Source: Podarcis raffonei (Eukaryota > Chordata > Lepidosauria > Squamata > Lacertidae). From it: a stretch of DNA of 64,000 nt. The notes beneath the pieces are model-generated. The model was given only the letters and a program-made list of their open reading frames with translations. It was not told where the DNA came from and did not search any database. The stretch is taken from the NCBI RefSeq assembly GCF_027172205.1, contig NC_070602.1:21360501-21424500 (forward strand), written 5' to 3'. The position numbers were made by a program, and so were the translations under genes. Of the stretch, positions 21,266 through 34,800 are shown in pieces (the stretch's first letter is position 1; every line of letters starts with the position of its first letter).

Positions 21266-24200
21266 GTATAACTCATTGCTACGGTGGTTGTTTTGCTTCC
21301 ACTGTCCCAGATGTCTTGATTCTGTACCTCCATAAGCACATGATAGAAGCATGGATTTTGGTAATTGAGCACAAAGTACAGTGTGCTGAGAATTTCAGCT
21401 TTTTCTTTTGTGGGTGAAAAATATTTGGGTGCAGGGGCTGGTGAAATTGAAGAGGGCCAACAGGACATCAGTGGTGAGGACAGGGCCGGCCCAAGACATT
21501 TTACTGCTGTAGGCAAGACCAGCAATTCCCTCTTCACCACAACAATTAATTTATTATTTTTATTTATTAAATTTATATAACACTCTCCATCGTAAGATCT
21601 CAAGGCGGTTCACAGAATAAAATACAAGTTAAAAGCAAGAGTGCAAATTTTCAACTTTGAAGCGTGCTTTTTGATTGTAAAATTTTATATGGCAATTTCA
21701 GTGTATTAGATTTGTTGGCATCTCTCAGCCAAATTTGGCAGGCATCAAATATGGATTCTTATAACCTGCCAATTGTCAATAACAAATCACAGACAGCTGC
21801 ACGGGCACTAAGATTCAACTCATATCTGTGTGTTTGTGTGTTTTTAAATATTCCAATCTGTTCCGAGTTGCTTTGTACTCTCTTTTTCAATCTGTGCTCT
21901 GGCTTCTAAGCCACTATGCCTAAAACAAAGCTCTGTGTTTTCCTTATTCACTGTACTGGGGAACCTGCAGTGACTATAACATTTTCCCCTTTTTGGCCAA
22001 AGTGGATAAAATTTTGAGAGACAAATACTCTTCCGGAATGTAGTGAGCCTGCCAAATTGTAGACCGATAGAGAAATTTCCATGAAGGGCGCCTTTAAAAT
22101 TTGATGAATCTTAACTAAAGGAAAAGTCTATTACTTTTTTGATGTTCTGGCCGAATTGGATGCAGTTTGCAGGCATAACCACTCCTTCTGAGGGGATGAA
22201 GCTTTCTGAATTTCAGAATGAATCATAAGGTGGTGGTAGAAGGTTTATTGGTGGAGTGTGTGAGCTCCCCATGCCCCCTAAGACTTAGGGATTGCAACTT
22301 TTCTTCCCTAGGAGAGTGAGAGACCTCTACATTGTGATTGGAGTGCCCTGAGAAAATGATTATCTGTGATTCAAGCCAAGACCTGTCTGTCAACATGACA
22401 GATTGCACCCCTTCCCCTTTTGAGCTCTGGGCAACTCCCCTCTCGGTTTTGTTTCATTTTGGTGGGGAGAGATTCGTTCATTTTTTTGGAGAGCTTAAGC
22501 TACAGAGCCATTCTGCTGATGTTGCTGAACTACAGCTCCCATAATCCTCCACCATTGGCCATGCTGTCTGGGACTTACGAGATTCGTAGTTCAGCAACAT
22601 CTGGAGGGCTGCTGGTTAACCACCCCTGGCTTATTGAATTGAGAAGGTCCCAACTTCGTTTCCCTTGAATTCACATTATCTCAACACTTACTGAGGGGGA
22701 GCATTGGTGTGATAGAAGACATGTCTGCCAGTTCCCTCTTCCCTAGGTGGACTGTCTTCCAAATTCAGAGGCCAGCCTGGGTGAGCAACCTTTACCACAA
22801 GACCTGGGGGCAGGGACATATGCGCAGGGAGATTTGGTGTGTTTGCCAGTTTTCACTTGGGAAAAGTCCCTCCACTCCTTATGAGGGAAACCACTGGGTT
22901 AGTGACTCCATATTTCCTACAGAAGGAGTAAAAATGTCAAAGGCAGCAACAGAAAATTGCATCACGAGAGATGAGTTGAGTAGAATGCAGTTTGTCCTTG
23001 GCCTAGTTTTCATTTCTGTGTGTGGAGAGCGCTGATCAGAGCTGTCAATTAAGACAATTCCTTTTATAGAGCTTTTTCAAAAAGACAGAGAGTAGAATGA
23101 AAAATCCAACCAAGTACACATGTTGCACGTCAGTAGCATTACACTACTTTGTATGTTACCTTAGGATAGTGGAAGCCGCAGAGCAGCCTTTGCACACCCC
23201 AACAACAAGCAGGCCAAAAACCACTGCAATTTTAAATTATTTTTTAAGCACAGTAGCCATTTTGCTTTGCGATGAGTCTTATTACAGACTAGGAGCCTAC
23301 AAAGGAACCAGTACTTTTTAAGAGTCCAGGCACTTATTTGTTGGTTTTAAAAAATATGTATCTGTTCAAAAGATTTCACAATGATTTATATTTATTAATT
23401 GCTACTGTTGAAAAGGAACCCACTGTGAAGTGCCTTGGTGAGATAAGCAACGACAGGTGCCTGCTTTAAGAAGCGCCAATTTGACTCATTATAAGGCAAC
23501 TACATATATTTACATGGCTTTAATTAAGAGAGGGAGCCCTGGCTGAGGGATAATGCATATCCTTTGCATCCAGAATTTCTGAGGTTCAATCCTCACCAAC
23601 TTCAAGGAGCAGGAAGCTGCTGAAGTAAAAGAATCCCTTGCCTGAGATCCTGGAAAAGAGCTGGCAGTCAAAGAAGAGTAGACAATACCAGACTAGTCAG
23701 GGGAAACTGGCTGGTTTGGTTTCTTAATTTTAGATTTAAGCTTAGTTTTGATCATTCAACAAGTGTACAAAATATTAAGAAAATTGGATGACATGAGGTA
23801 AAAAAGTTGAATCACTTGATATGGAATTACCTGGCTACACTAGCGTAAGGCAGTTTAGAAAACATTCGGAAAAGAGCAACCTGTTGAATGTTTGACTCTC
23901 ATTTACACTGTATAGGGATGGAGTGTTTCTTGGGGTGTGGGGATGTATGGGGATGGTTTGTTAAATGAGTTTTTTAAAAACAAAAATAAAGATGTGTTAA
24001 AAAGAAATGGGATGGAGCAAGTTCCCTATAAAAATGGTGCAGAATTTGGGGCTTTTTAGTTTAGGGAAAAGGCAAAGAGAGGCAACATGGTAGAAGGCAA
24101 AGAGAGGCAACATGGTAGAAGTTTATAAAATTATGCATGGAGAAAGTGGATATAGAAATGTCCCCCCCCCTTTCTCCTCACGCTAGAACTCATCCAATGA

Positions 24201-27200
24201 AGCTGAATGTTGGAAGATTCAGGACTGGTAAAAGAAAGTGCCTAGTTAAACTCTGGAGCTTAGTTCTGTGGGAGGCAATGATGGCCATCAGCTTGGATGG
24301 CTTTAAAAGAGGGTTAGGCAACATCATGGAGGGCAAGCCTACCAAGGACTACCAGCCATGTTGTCTAGACTGCCTCCATGGTTGGAGGCAGCAATGCTGG
24401 AAACCACATGGGGGGGGGGCGGAGGACTCCTGGGTTTGCCAGTTTCCCCCAGGCATCTGGGTGGCTGCTGTGACAAGATGCTGGACTAGTGTGATGGCTT
24501 GTGTATGCTCTTCACAATAAGCACCCTCTGATCACTCAGAGAGGTATTTACAGTTCTTTATTTTACACGTGTACAAGCAGCACATTACAATCATGCGTCC
24601 GAATCATCCCGTTCAGATTCGGGGAGTGGTCTTCTCCGGCTTCTCCTCCAACAGAAAAGGCAGGGAAGTTTCATGGGACGTCTCTGATCCTTGCGTTTTA
24701 ACCCTCTCCTTTCCTGTGCAGACGGCACAGGGACAGGCTCTTCATCTGTTCCTGAACTTCCTGGGCGGTTCTGGGGCTCTGCTTCAGCATCAGAGAGCCT
24801 TCCCGCCTCCTGGCTCTCTCCCTCTTCCCCATCCGTCACTTCCTCTCTATCTCCCTCTGACTGTTCCCGCTCCTCAAAGGTGTACCCTGGCAACCCCATG
24901 ACAACTAGGTGGGCCATTGGCCTGATCCAGCAGGCTCCTCTTGTGTTCCTAGGTTTCTAACCTGCGTTTCATTTGTCCATGTTTAGGAAGTGGTAAGACT
25001 CTTGCTTTCGCCATTCCGATGATCCATTCCATTCTCAAGTGGCGCAAGTCAACAGGACTGGCAAGTGGAAGGGACAGCCCACTTGACGAAGGAGAGGACG
25101 GTGAGGATGAGGTACCCAAGCAGGAAGAGAGTGTGGATATAGGAGGCTTGAGCCCTGATGGAGGTGAAGCTACTGGCGATGATGATGGCAACGGTGACAA
25201 GTCTTTGGCAGCAGGAAACCTGAAGGTGTTGGAGGGTGCAGGACGTGATCTGGGTTCCCCAAAACCTAATACTGCTACACATAAAAACAATCCTCTTCTG
25301 GGATTGGTCTTGACTCCTACAAGAGAACTTGCTGTCCAAGTGAAGCATCACATTGATGCGGTGAACAGATTCACAGGTAATGTCAATTCCTGGTAATCAT
25401 AGAATTGGAAGGGGCTCCATGGGTCCAACGCTCTGCAATGCAGCAATCTCAACTAAAGCCCCCATGACAGATGGCCATCCATCAATGCTATTGTTGTGGT
25501 TATTATTTCATTTGTGAATCACTTCCTATGACGCATCTGGAAGTGATTCTACAATACAGTGAAGAGAGATGAGACAATAGCATATATAAAATCAGTTTTA
25601 TTTTCATCTAACATACATATAAAGGTCTGTCTTCCATTACTTACTTTGCTGCTGAAGTACATTGCTTCAGTTTCCCTTTCCTAAAATGGAAATATGCTCT
25701 GCAGAGAAAGTTTCCTACAGTTTTCTGTCTTCTCTGTAGGGAAAGCACAGACTATGGTATGCACAATCAGTTTGCTGAGAAAATCCTTGGTTTTTTTCTT
25801 TTCTTTTTTGAAATGCAGCTTTCTAACCTTCCTTGCTGTGAGGCTATGTTTGAAGGTGTCTGGGCATGGCCTGTGGACATCTGAGAACCCAGAGAGGTGG
25901 TTGAGTAAGAAGTCCAGTGATTGGTGGTGGCGCTTCAATGACCTGCCCGGTTCATTTTCTCACACAACTAGAAAGCCAAGATAAATTATTAAGAATAAGA
26001 GTGGTTGTTATTTGCATAATTTATACAGGTTGAGAATTCCACTTTTGGGGGGGCTCAGCATCGCATCAGTAAGGATTTTTTAAATTTTTAAAATGATCCA
26101 CTACTAGGAGGAGTGCACACCATCTTGAATACGGGATAAATGCTGTTTTGGAGATGCAGGTCATCTTTGTAGTTCGTTGGTTTTTTTAAAAAAATTGGGA
26201 AATGCTTTTGTGGAGGTTTGTGCTCCTAAAAGAGGGGAGGTAAATCCAGTGATTTCTTACAAACATGGTGCAGCATCTCATGACTTTCATGCCAGAAAAT
26301 TTTATGAAATATAGCTGCTGCAACAATGCTCCAGGGACCTTAATGTCCTATTGGTCTTCTGTCTTTTAGGCATTAAAGCAACCATTCTTGTTGGAGGAAT
26401 GGCACCTCAGAAGCAGCAGCGAGTTCTGAAAAGGAAGCCCGAGATTGTAATCGCAACCCCGGGGCGCCTGTGGGAGCTAATACAGGAGAAGCAGCCACAT
26501 CTCTCAAACCTGCGGCAACTCAGGTACTCAAGATCCCTTTTCAAATATGTCTTCCTTCTCCCAAACGAGCAAATACTATCTGGGTATTTTTAAGATCATC
26601 AATGCTAAAGAACTTCCTGCTTAAGCAATAGTACAGAGGTAGTCAGTGTATCACCTTCCAGATGTTTTTGGACTACAGCTCCCATCAGCCCTGACCATTG
26701 GTGGTTCTCACTGGGGCTGATGGGATTTGGAGTTCAGCAACACCAAGGGCACCATGGTTAGCCACCTCTGCAGTAAACACTTTGCAGGATCTTTTAGGGT
26801 TTTCCCTTGAAGTTCACAGTTGCTGCTTTGAGAATCGGGGGACACTTACGCATGCTTGATGTTGCACTTGGACTGCTTAGCTCTGTTGCACCTGCCTGAA
26901 CATACTGTGGCTCATTCAGATGAACAGCAGAGACCATGAAGCTACTATAGAACAATTGAGGTGGGTGGAGGATGGAAACGGTTTCCATAATTGGCCTGAC
27001 TTACCAGATTTTCTCCTCCACCCAGCTCATGCCACGTTTCAAAGCAAATTTCCAGGCACTGGCAAGTGGCGACCAGTCTTAGAAATCAGCCAGGCGCCAG
27101 GTGCATTTTGCGACTGCCGTGGGTCCAGCTGTGATCACCTGGAGATCTCTGGGGAAAGCAAAATGTCACTTAGGGAAGGATCTGAAATATTTTCCTTGAA

Positions 27201-28805
27201 GCCTGAATTTGTTGTATTCCGGATTGCATTATTTGATGTTTCAATATGCTGTAAACCGTTTTGAGATTTGTTCTTTAAAATATAAAGTGGTATAGAAATG
27301 AACAAGATGATGATGATGATAACAAATCCCATTGAAAAGAAATGGCGCCTAGACATTCCATGGTGGCAACCACAACCTACATTTAAGATTTCATTTGCGG
27401 GTTAGCGGGAGTGGCATCAGTTTCACCCTGGTTCCTCCTGGGCCCAGACTACAGCTCATTCCCAGTGGCGGAGTTTCATGCTCCGGCACCAGGGGACAGG
27501 GCTGGCATGCGTCCTGGGGTGGGGCGCGCCACCCGCAGGGGCGTGGGGCGCATCCTGGGGGTGGGGCACGCCACCCACTGGAGCATGGCACATGTCCTGG
27601 GGATGGGGGGTGCCGCCTGCGGGGGTGGGGCGCCCAGCACGGGCAGGGGGCAGTTGTGATGGCACCCTGCCGGAGGCGGGGCACTCCCCCCGCACTCCTC
27701 TTCCTCCACCAGTGCTCATTCCTCCCTTGGTGCGCCAAGCAGTGGCAGCAGAGGGAGTCCCTCCATTGTCAGTGCCTGGCATGCCAAGGGAATAATGACC
27801 TCCATTGGCCACAGCGCTGATGGAACCTGTTCTACCATGTGCTGGCGACAGAGAGTTCCTCTGCCACCAGTGTGCTAAGGGAATAACAAGCTGCATCAGC
27901 TCTGGCACCTTACGGTCAGGAGTGGTGGCAGTTTCACCCACAGTCTACAGTCGGGTGAAGGCGCCATCATGCTTTGGCCCTCAAACCAGTCCTGGGAGAT
28001 GCATTGATACACCAGGCCTAGCGGTCGTCACTTTGCAACAGCAAAGTCCTTGAATTTGCTGGTGCAAATTCCATCAGACTTTTGTTTCCTTGCACCTTGG
28101 TTTCCCACTTTGGTATCTATACAAGCCTACGGAATAAGAATCGGCTTGTGGTTCTGTTTACACACCCCAGGCCATTGTTCTTTTCTGTGTGTGCCGTAGC
28201 AGGTAGGGCTCTTTTGAAGCGTGTCGGATCTACTCTTATCTCAAAATGAAACACTCTTAAAACTGTCTCTCGCGTCCGTCTGACAGGTGCCTGGTGATCG
28301 ACGAAGCGGACCGGATGGTGGAGAGGGGGCATTTCGAGGAACTCTCTCAGTTGCTGGAAATGCTGAGCGACTCGCAATATAACCCAAAACGCCAGACGTT
28401 TGTCTTTTCTGCCACCCTGACTTTGATCCACCAGGCTCCGACTAGGGTTCTCCACAAGAAGAGAGCTGTCAAAATAGACAAGAAGACCAAGCTGGAAATG
28501 CTGATGGAAAAAGTTGGCATCAAGGGCAAGCCCAAAGTGATAGACTTGACCAGGAAAGAGGCAACCGTGGAGACCCTCACCGAGACCAGGATCCACTGTG
28601 ATACAGAGGAGAAAGACTACTACCTGTATTATTTCCTCCTCCAGTACCCAGGCAGAACCATGGTTTTTGCAAATAGTATAGATTGCATCAAGCGGCTCAC
28701 TGCCCTCCTGACGATATTGGACTGCGACCTCCTGCCTCTTCATGCAAACATGCACCAAAAGCAAAGGTTGAAAAACCTGGAGAGGTTTGCTGAACGCCCC
28801 AGGTC

Positions 28806-28857
<52 letters not shown>

Positions 28858-31800
28858 CCCCCCCTTTGGTTTATTTTATCGATTAAGATCATGCCGCTTT
28901 TCAAAAGTGCATTGCTTGAATTGACAAAAACACAATGAGAACAAGAACAGAGTAATGCGACGCAGCACAGTTAGCAAGGAAACGCTGAAAAACTTACCAG
29001 AATTTAAAGCTGGGCAAAACGTTTAAGGGGAAAAGTAATAACAACGCGCCTAAAGCTTAAAACGGAGGGAACCAATTTGGGAAGGCATTCTCTCTGGGGA
29101 ACTTGGTGGGAAGCATGGGGGCCATAGTAGAGAAGGCCCTGTCTTAAGTGCTACCAGCTACACCTGCAGTGGAGGTAGAACACAGAGCAAGGCCTTTGAT
29201 ACTGAACACAGTTGAGTGACAGGATCCAATAGCATGGCTTCAGTTACCCATGCTCTGCTAACCTCCCATGCAGATTGCTGCAATGCATTCCACATGGGGC
29301 TTCCCTTGAAGATGGTCCAGAAGCTGCAGCAGTAGAATGCAGTAGCTCTGGGCAGAGCAGAGCTGCCGGAGAAAGGCACATCTCTCCAATTTTGAGAGCA
29401 CTGCACTGGGTGCTGGGGAGCTACTGGGCCCAATTCTAGGTGTTGGAACTAGTGTGCAAGGCCTTAAATGGGTACTTGAAGAAGCCATATTCTCCATATG
29501 CCGCAACCCATAATTTGCGGTGGAGGGCAGACACCCTGAAAGCAGTATAGCTGTTGCAAGTGGCAAGGAGGATGAGAGTGCACAAGAGGGCTTTCTCTGT
29601 AGTGGCCCACCACGTTCAGAACCCCTCCTGGAGGTAATGGTGTAGTCCCCACCCCCTAGCTGTGCTTGGGAGGAATTCAAAGACAGTTCTATTTGTCCAG
29701 GCCTTTGGGAGGGGATTGGCATTGTTAGGCCATGGGGTATCATGACTTTCATTTTAATTGTTGTGTCCTGGATACTTTGACTTGATGCTGTTAACTTCCT
29801 TGGGGTCTCTTCAGGGAGGAACTTCGAGCTGTGAATTAAATAAAGAATAGGAGGTGGACCTTCAAAAACCTTTAGGGCTTTATCAGTAAGAATGGGAACA
29901 TTTATTTATTTATTGATTGATTTGATCTCAGCGCGGTTCACAGAATAAAATACAGAATAATTAAAAACAAAACAGCGAAACAGTAACACACACACCCTTC
30001 CCAAAGGCACATTTAAAAGGCTGTAGAATATTAATCAGCCCAAGGCCTGGTTGAACAGAAACGTTTTCTCTTGGTGCCTAAAATATTATTGTCAGGGCTG
30101 CCCTAGGTCCCAGCTCACAAAGGACCAACGCTGCTTCGTTGTTAAGTATAAAAGTCTTTATTGAAGTTCAGTTTCACTTCCAGAGCCGCAGCGCGCAGCC
30201 CCACGTCTAAAGTGTCAGACCACTGATGCTCCGTCTGAGTCTCCTCCCCCCTGACACCAATTTAAGATCCTAGCCTTGCTCCACCTTCTCCGCTGCTCCT
30301 TCCTCCTCTGGGTCCGCCTGCCCGCCGGGGTTCCGCCCTTTCTAGCCTCTTCTCCCGCTGATTCCCCTGAGCCTTCTCCCTCCCTCCGGCGGGCTTTAGG
30401 AGCTGGTTCCCCATCCGGGTCTCCTGCTGTTCCGCGCGCCTGCACATTTGAACTTGGCGCGCGCGCCCAGCCAGCAGCTTTCCTCCTGACCGTTTCACTG
30501 CTGCTGCCACTGCTTCCCCCTTCGGGGGGGCTAGCTGCAACTGACCTCCCTTCCGTTCCCCCACTCTCCGATGGAGGCGTGGTCAGCCCTGACTCCCTCT
30601 CTGGAGGAGACGCTGGCCCTGACACATGTGACTCCTCCCCCCCACTATGCTCTGGTGGGGAAACTGGTCCCGATCCTCCACTGCTGCTTTGGGGTTCCCC
30701 TCTGGCTCCTTGTTTCTGGTGCGTCCCCCCTGGGACCCCCCTTGCCCTGACCATCGGCGCCCCCTTCTGGGAATCTTCTGATTCGCTGGAGAAGCTCATG
30801 GAATCTCTCGGGCCACTGTCATACTCCCCTACGCTGCCCTCAGATTCTTCCCCTTCGCTCTCCCAATCCTCTCTCCCCAGTGCTCCTGCTCCTGATTCCC
30901 TGACATCCATCCCCCCCTCGAAGCCCCCCCTTCCCCCCTCCCCCTCTTCGGGTGTGGGTTCCGGGTGCTCCAGTCCTGTGGGTGTGAGTGCGGGATACCA
31001 TTCTTCCCCCCTGGTGTGTAGCCGGTCCACTGGATCCGGCCCAACCGCAACGGGCTCGTCGAAGTCGATTTCCTCTGCTTCCATCTCTCTGCTGATGTGC
31101 TCGAATCCAGGATCCTCCCCCAACACGTCCATGTCCTCCCCTCCCCCGGGTACCTCTGGTGAGACTGCTTGCAAAGGTCCCCGCAGCAGCTCCCTGCGCC
31201 ACCCCACCTCCGGTTGAGTGTCCCACCAATAGGAGCGGTCAGTGGCAAACCCCGAGAGAGACCCCTCCGAGGAGCTAGTGTCCGGCGTCATCTCTTCAGC
31301 TGATGAAAAACCCTGGAACGTGCTGGCTGAAAGTGTGGGTGTGAAGAGCCAGTCGTCGAAAAACTCTGCCGGCATAGGTCTGTGTGGGAAGAGTGCATGG
31401 AACTCGTCTTTAAGATAGTGCTCCTCCACGGCATAGCACGGTACCCACCTGTTGGCACTGGCTGGGGTACCTTCCCTGGCGAGGAGGTATTCCACCCCCT
31501 CTTCCCCCCACCTCGAGTCCAAAATCTCTGTGACCTCGTTGAGTGGCGTCGCCCTCCGTGACCCCTCCCTCTTCGGAGATTCACTAAGTGTGTCTGGCGC
31601 GTTCCCTGTCGCCTGAAACCTGTGGGGTTCCCTGTAGGGTGTGAGCACTGACCTATGAAAGACTGGGTGCATTCTGGAGCCCTCCGGGAGTGTCAACCGG
31701 AAGGCCACTGGATTGATTTGTGCCGCGACCTGGTAAGGTCCCAGCTGCTTGTGCTTGAGCTTCCTCTTAGCTAGCGTCCTGGCCGGCACTGCCTGGGCTG

Positions 31801-34800
31801 CTAACCAGACCCAGTCCCCCACCTGGATGTCCTCCCCGACCCTCCTGTGCTTGTCTGCCTGCATTTTGTAGGCGTGTTTCGCCAGTTCCAATTGCCTTCG
31901 GAGTTGCTCGTGGACCTCCTGTAACTCTGCTGCTAAGTGCTCTGCTCCCCTTGGCTCCCCCTCCCCCTTCGTCTCTAACCCCGGGAAAGTTCTGGGATGC
32001 CGCCCATTATTGGCGAAGAACGGTGTCACTCCCGTAGACCCGTGCTTCGTGTTGTTGTAGGCAAACTCGGCCAGCGGTAGGTAGTCCACCCAGGTCGAGG
32101 GTTGTTGATTGGCATAGCATCGCAGGTACTGCTGCATGATGGCGTTGACCCTCTCCGCTTGTCCGTTGGTCTGCGGGTGTCGTGCCGACGCTAAGTTGAT
32201 CTTGACGTTCAGGATGCCCAGCAGCTTCTGCCAGAAGCTCGAGACGAATTGGCGACCCCGGTCGGACAGGATGGACCGCGGCAAGCCGTGAGCTTTGAAC
32301 ACGTGGTCTATGAACAGCTTGGCGGTCTGTTCCGCTGTGGCCACCTTCGCGCACGGAATAAAGTGCGCCATCTTGGTGAACATGTCTACGACCACGAGCA
32401 CCGCTGTTTTGCCTCGCGAGCTGGGCAGATCTGTGACAAAGTCCAGGGCCACTCTCTCCCACGGTTCGAGCGGCGTCTGTAGGGGTTCTAGTAGACCCGC
32501 CGGCTTCCTGTGTACTGGCTTGGCCCTTTGGCAGGTGTCACACCTGGAGACGTAATCCGCGACTTCTCCCCTCACCTTGGGCCACCAAAAGTCTCTGGTT
32601 ACTAATTCCGCCGTTTTGTCCTTGCCGAAGTGCCCAGCGCTGGGCGCGTCGTGTAGCTGCTGCAAGACTTTCGCGCGGAGGTCGTCTCCGGGCACGTAGA
32701 GAGCCCCTTTGCGGATGAGCAGTCCGTCTCGTATCTGGAACTCGTCGTCCTTCGCTGTGCCTTTTCGCACCTCCTCCATCTTGGATTGTGCGAACGAATC
32801 CGTCTGCAGCGCTCGACGCACCGCGTCCAGGTCCACGGCAGCTGAAGCGCACGCCCACGCTTTCGGTGCGAAAATGTGCTTGGCCGCCACCGGCGCCGCT
32901 TCCTCGAGATACTGCGGCTTCCTGGATAGTGCATCCGCCATGACGTTGTTGTCTCCCGGGATGTATTCTATCCGGAAATCGAAATCCGCAAAGAACTCCG
33001 CCCAGCGGATGTGTCTCTGGTTCAGGAACCGCGCCGTGCGCCAGTACTCCAGGTTCTTATGGTCCGTGCGGACTTGCACTGTGTGTCTGGCTCCAACGAG
33101 GAAGTGCCGCCACGCCTTGAAAGCTGCATGAATGGCCAGCAACTCCCTGTCCCAGATGGTGTAGTTCTGTTCCGCCTTGCTGAGTTTCCTGGAGTAGAAT
33201 GCGCACGGCCTCCATTCCCCTTGCGGATCTGACTGCAACAGGACGGCCCCCACCGCTCTGTCTGAGGCGTCCGTCTCAACCCTCATTGGTCTGCTGGGGT
33301 TTACATGTAGCAGCTGTTCTTCGGACGCGAAGAGACGCTTGAGTCTCCGAAAGGACTGCTCCGCCTGGTCCGTCCAGGTGAACTTCTTCTTCTTGGAGCT
33401 GAGGGTGTCCGTGATGGCCGCCGTCTCCTTCGCGAACCCTTTGATGAACTTGCGATAAAAGTTGGCGAAGCCGACGAACTTCTGGACCTCCTTCCGATTG
33501 CGCGGGCTCTTCCAGTCCAACACCGCGCGGACCTTGGCGCTGTCCATGGCGAGTCCCTTGTCGGACAGCTTGTAGCCCAGAAAATCCACCTCCGTCATGT
33601 CGAACTGGCACTTCTCTAATTTGGCGTAAAGTCTGTGCTCCCGTAGCCTCTGCAGGACCTCCTTGACGTCCCTCTCGTGAGCCTCCTGCGATTCCGAGAA
33701 GATCAGGATGTCGTCCAGGAAGCAGACGCACTTCTTGTAGAGGAGTCCCGCTAACACGTGATGCATGAAAGCTTGGAAGGTATGGGAGCCATTTTGCAGA
33801 CCAAAAGGCATTACGCGATATTCATAGGTGCCTAAAGGTGTAAACATGGCTGTCTTCCACTCATCGCCCTCCCGCATGCGTATAAGGTTGTACGCCCCTC
33901 GTAGATCCAACTTGGTGAAGATCCGTCCCTTCCTCACCGTCGCGAGCAGGTCGTCGATCTTGGGCATGGGGAATGCTGCGGGCTTTGTTTTGGAATTTAT
34001 GGTCCTATAATCAACTATGAGTCTCCGTTGGGGCGTGTCCTTCTTCTTCACGAAAAACACGGGACTGCCCCCCACTGCTTTAGATTCTTGGATGAACCCC
34101 CGCTTCAAGTTGTGATCTATGAACTCCCTGAGTTCCTGCAGTTCATCTTCAGACATGGAATACAGTTTCCCAGTCGGCAGCGTCGCTCCCGGCAGGAGGT
34201 CAATCTTGCAGTCGTAAGGCCTGTGGGGAGGCAGCTTATCCGCTTCCCTCTCGCAGAAGACCTCCAAAAACTCCTTGTACTTGTTGGGTACCGCTTGCAC
34301 CATGCCTAGGTGTAGCTGCGGTTCATCCTCTTGCCCCTCCTCCTCCTGGCGGGTCTGGATGCAGTGTTCTGCGCAGTAGGAGGAGCAGAAGGTCAACTGC
34401 CGCTGGTACCATGCCAATGCCGGGCTGTGCCTATCCAGCCAACTCATACCCAACACTATGGGCATGTCCGACAGGTGGGTGACGTTGAAGCTGATGACTT
34501 CGCGGTGGTTTCCAATTTGCATCACCATCGGTGGTGTTTGCTGTACCACCTCTCCTCCCAGTAGCTTCCTGCCATCGACCGTGACGACGTTTAGGGGCAT
34601 CGTGGCTGGCATGAGTGCTATGCGATGTTGCTTGATAAAGTCCACTCCAATAAAGTCTGCGTTGCTCCCAGAGTCAATGGTTATTGGTACTTGCATGGTG
34701 TGCCCATTGGGCAACTGGAGCGATGCGGTGAGTTGCACCACTGGTTTGGGTGGGAGGGGGTCTGTGGGCTGTAAAATCTCTGGGGACTGCTTCACTGACT

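Noticed and set aside
21266-21417. Extension of DDX24 coding exon 1 to the stop at 21417
   Set aside because: The ACAG|GTATAA donor and the exact continuation of GSGKT at 24987 show this is intron sequence.
27395-27941. Several Gly/Pro/Arg/His-rich frames on both strands
   Set aside because: They arise from the minisatellite block in DDX24 intron 4.
30276-31217. Plus-strand frame of 313 codons (and its copy near 36148-36885)
   Set aside because: It is the antisense shadow of the chromovirus tail and LTR; Ser/Pro-rich only because the sense strand is GC-rich.
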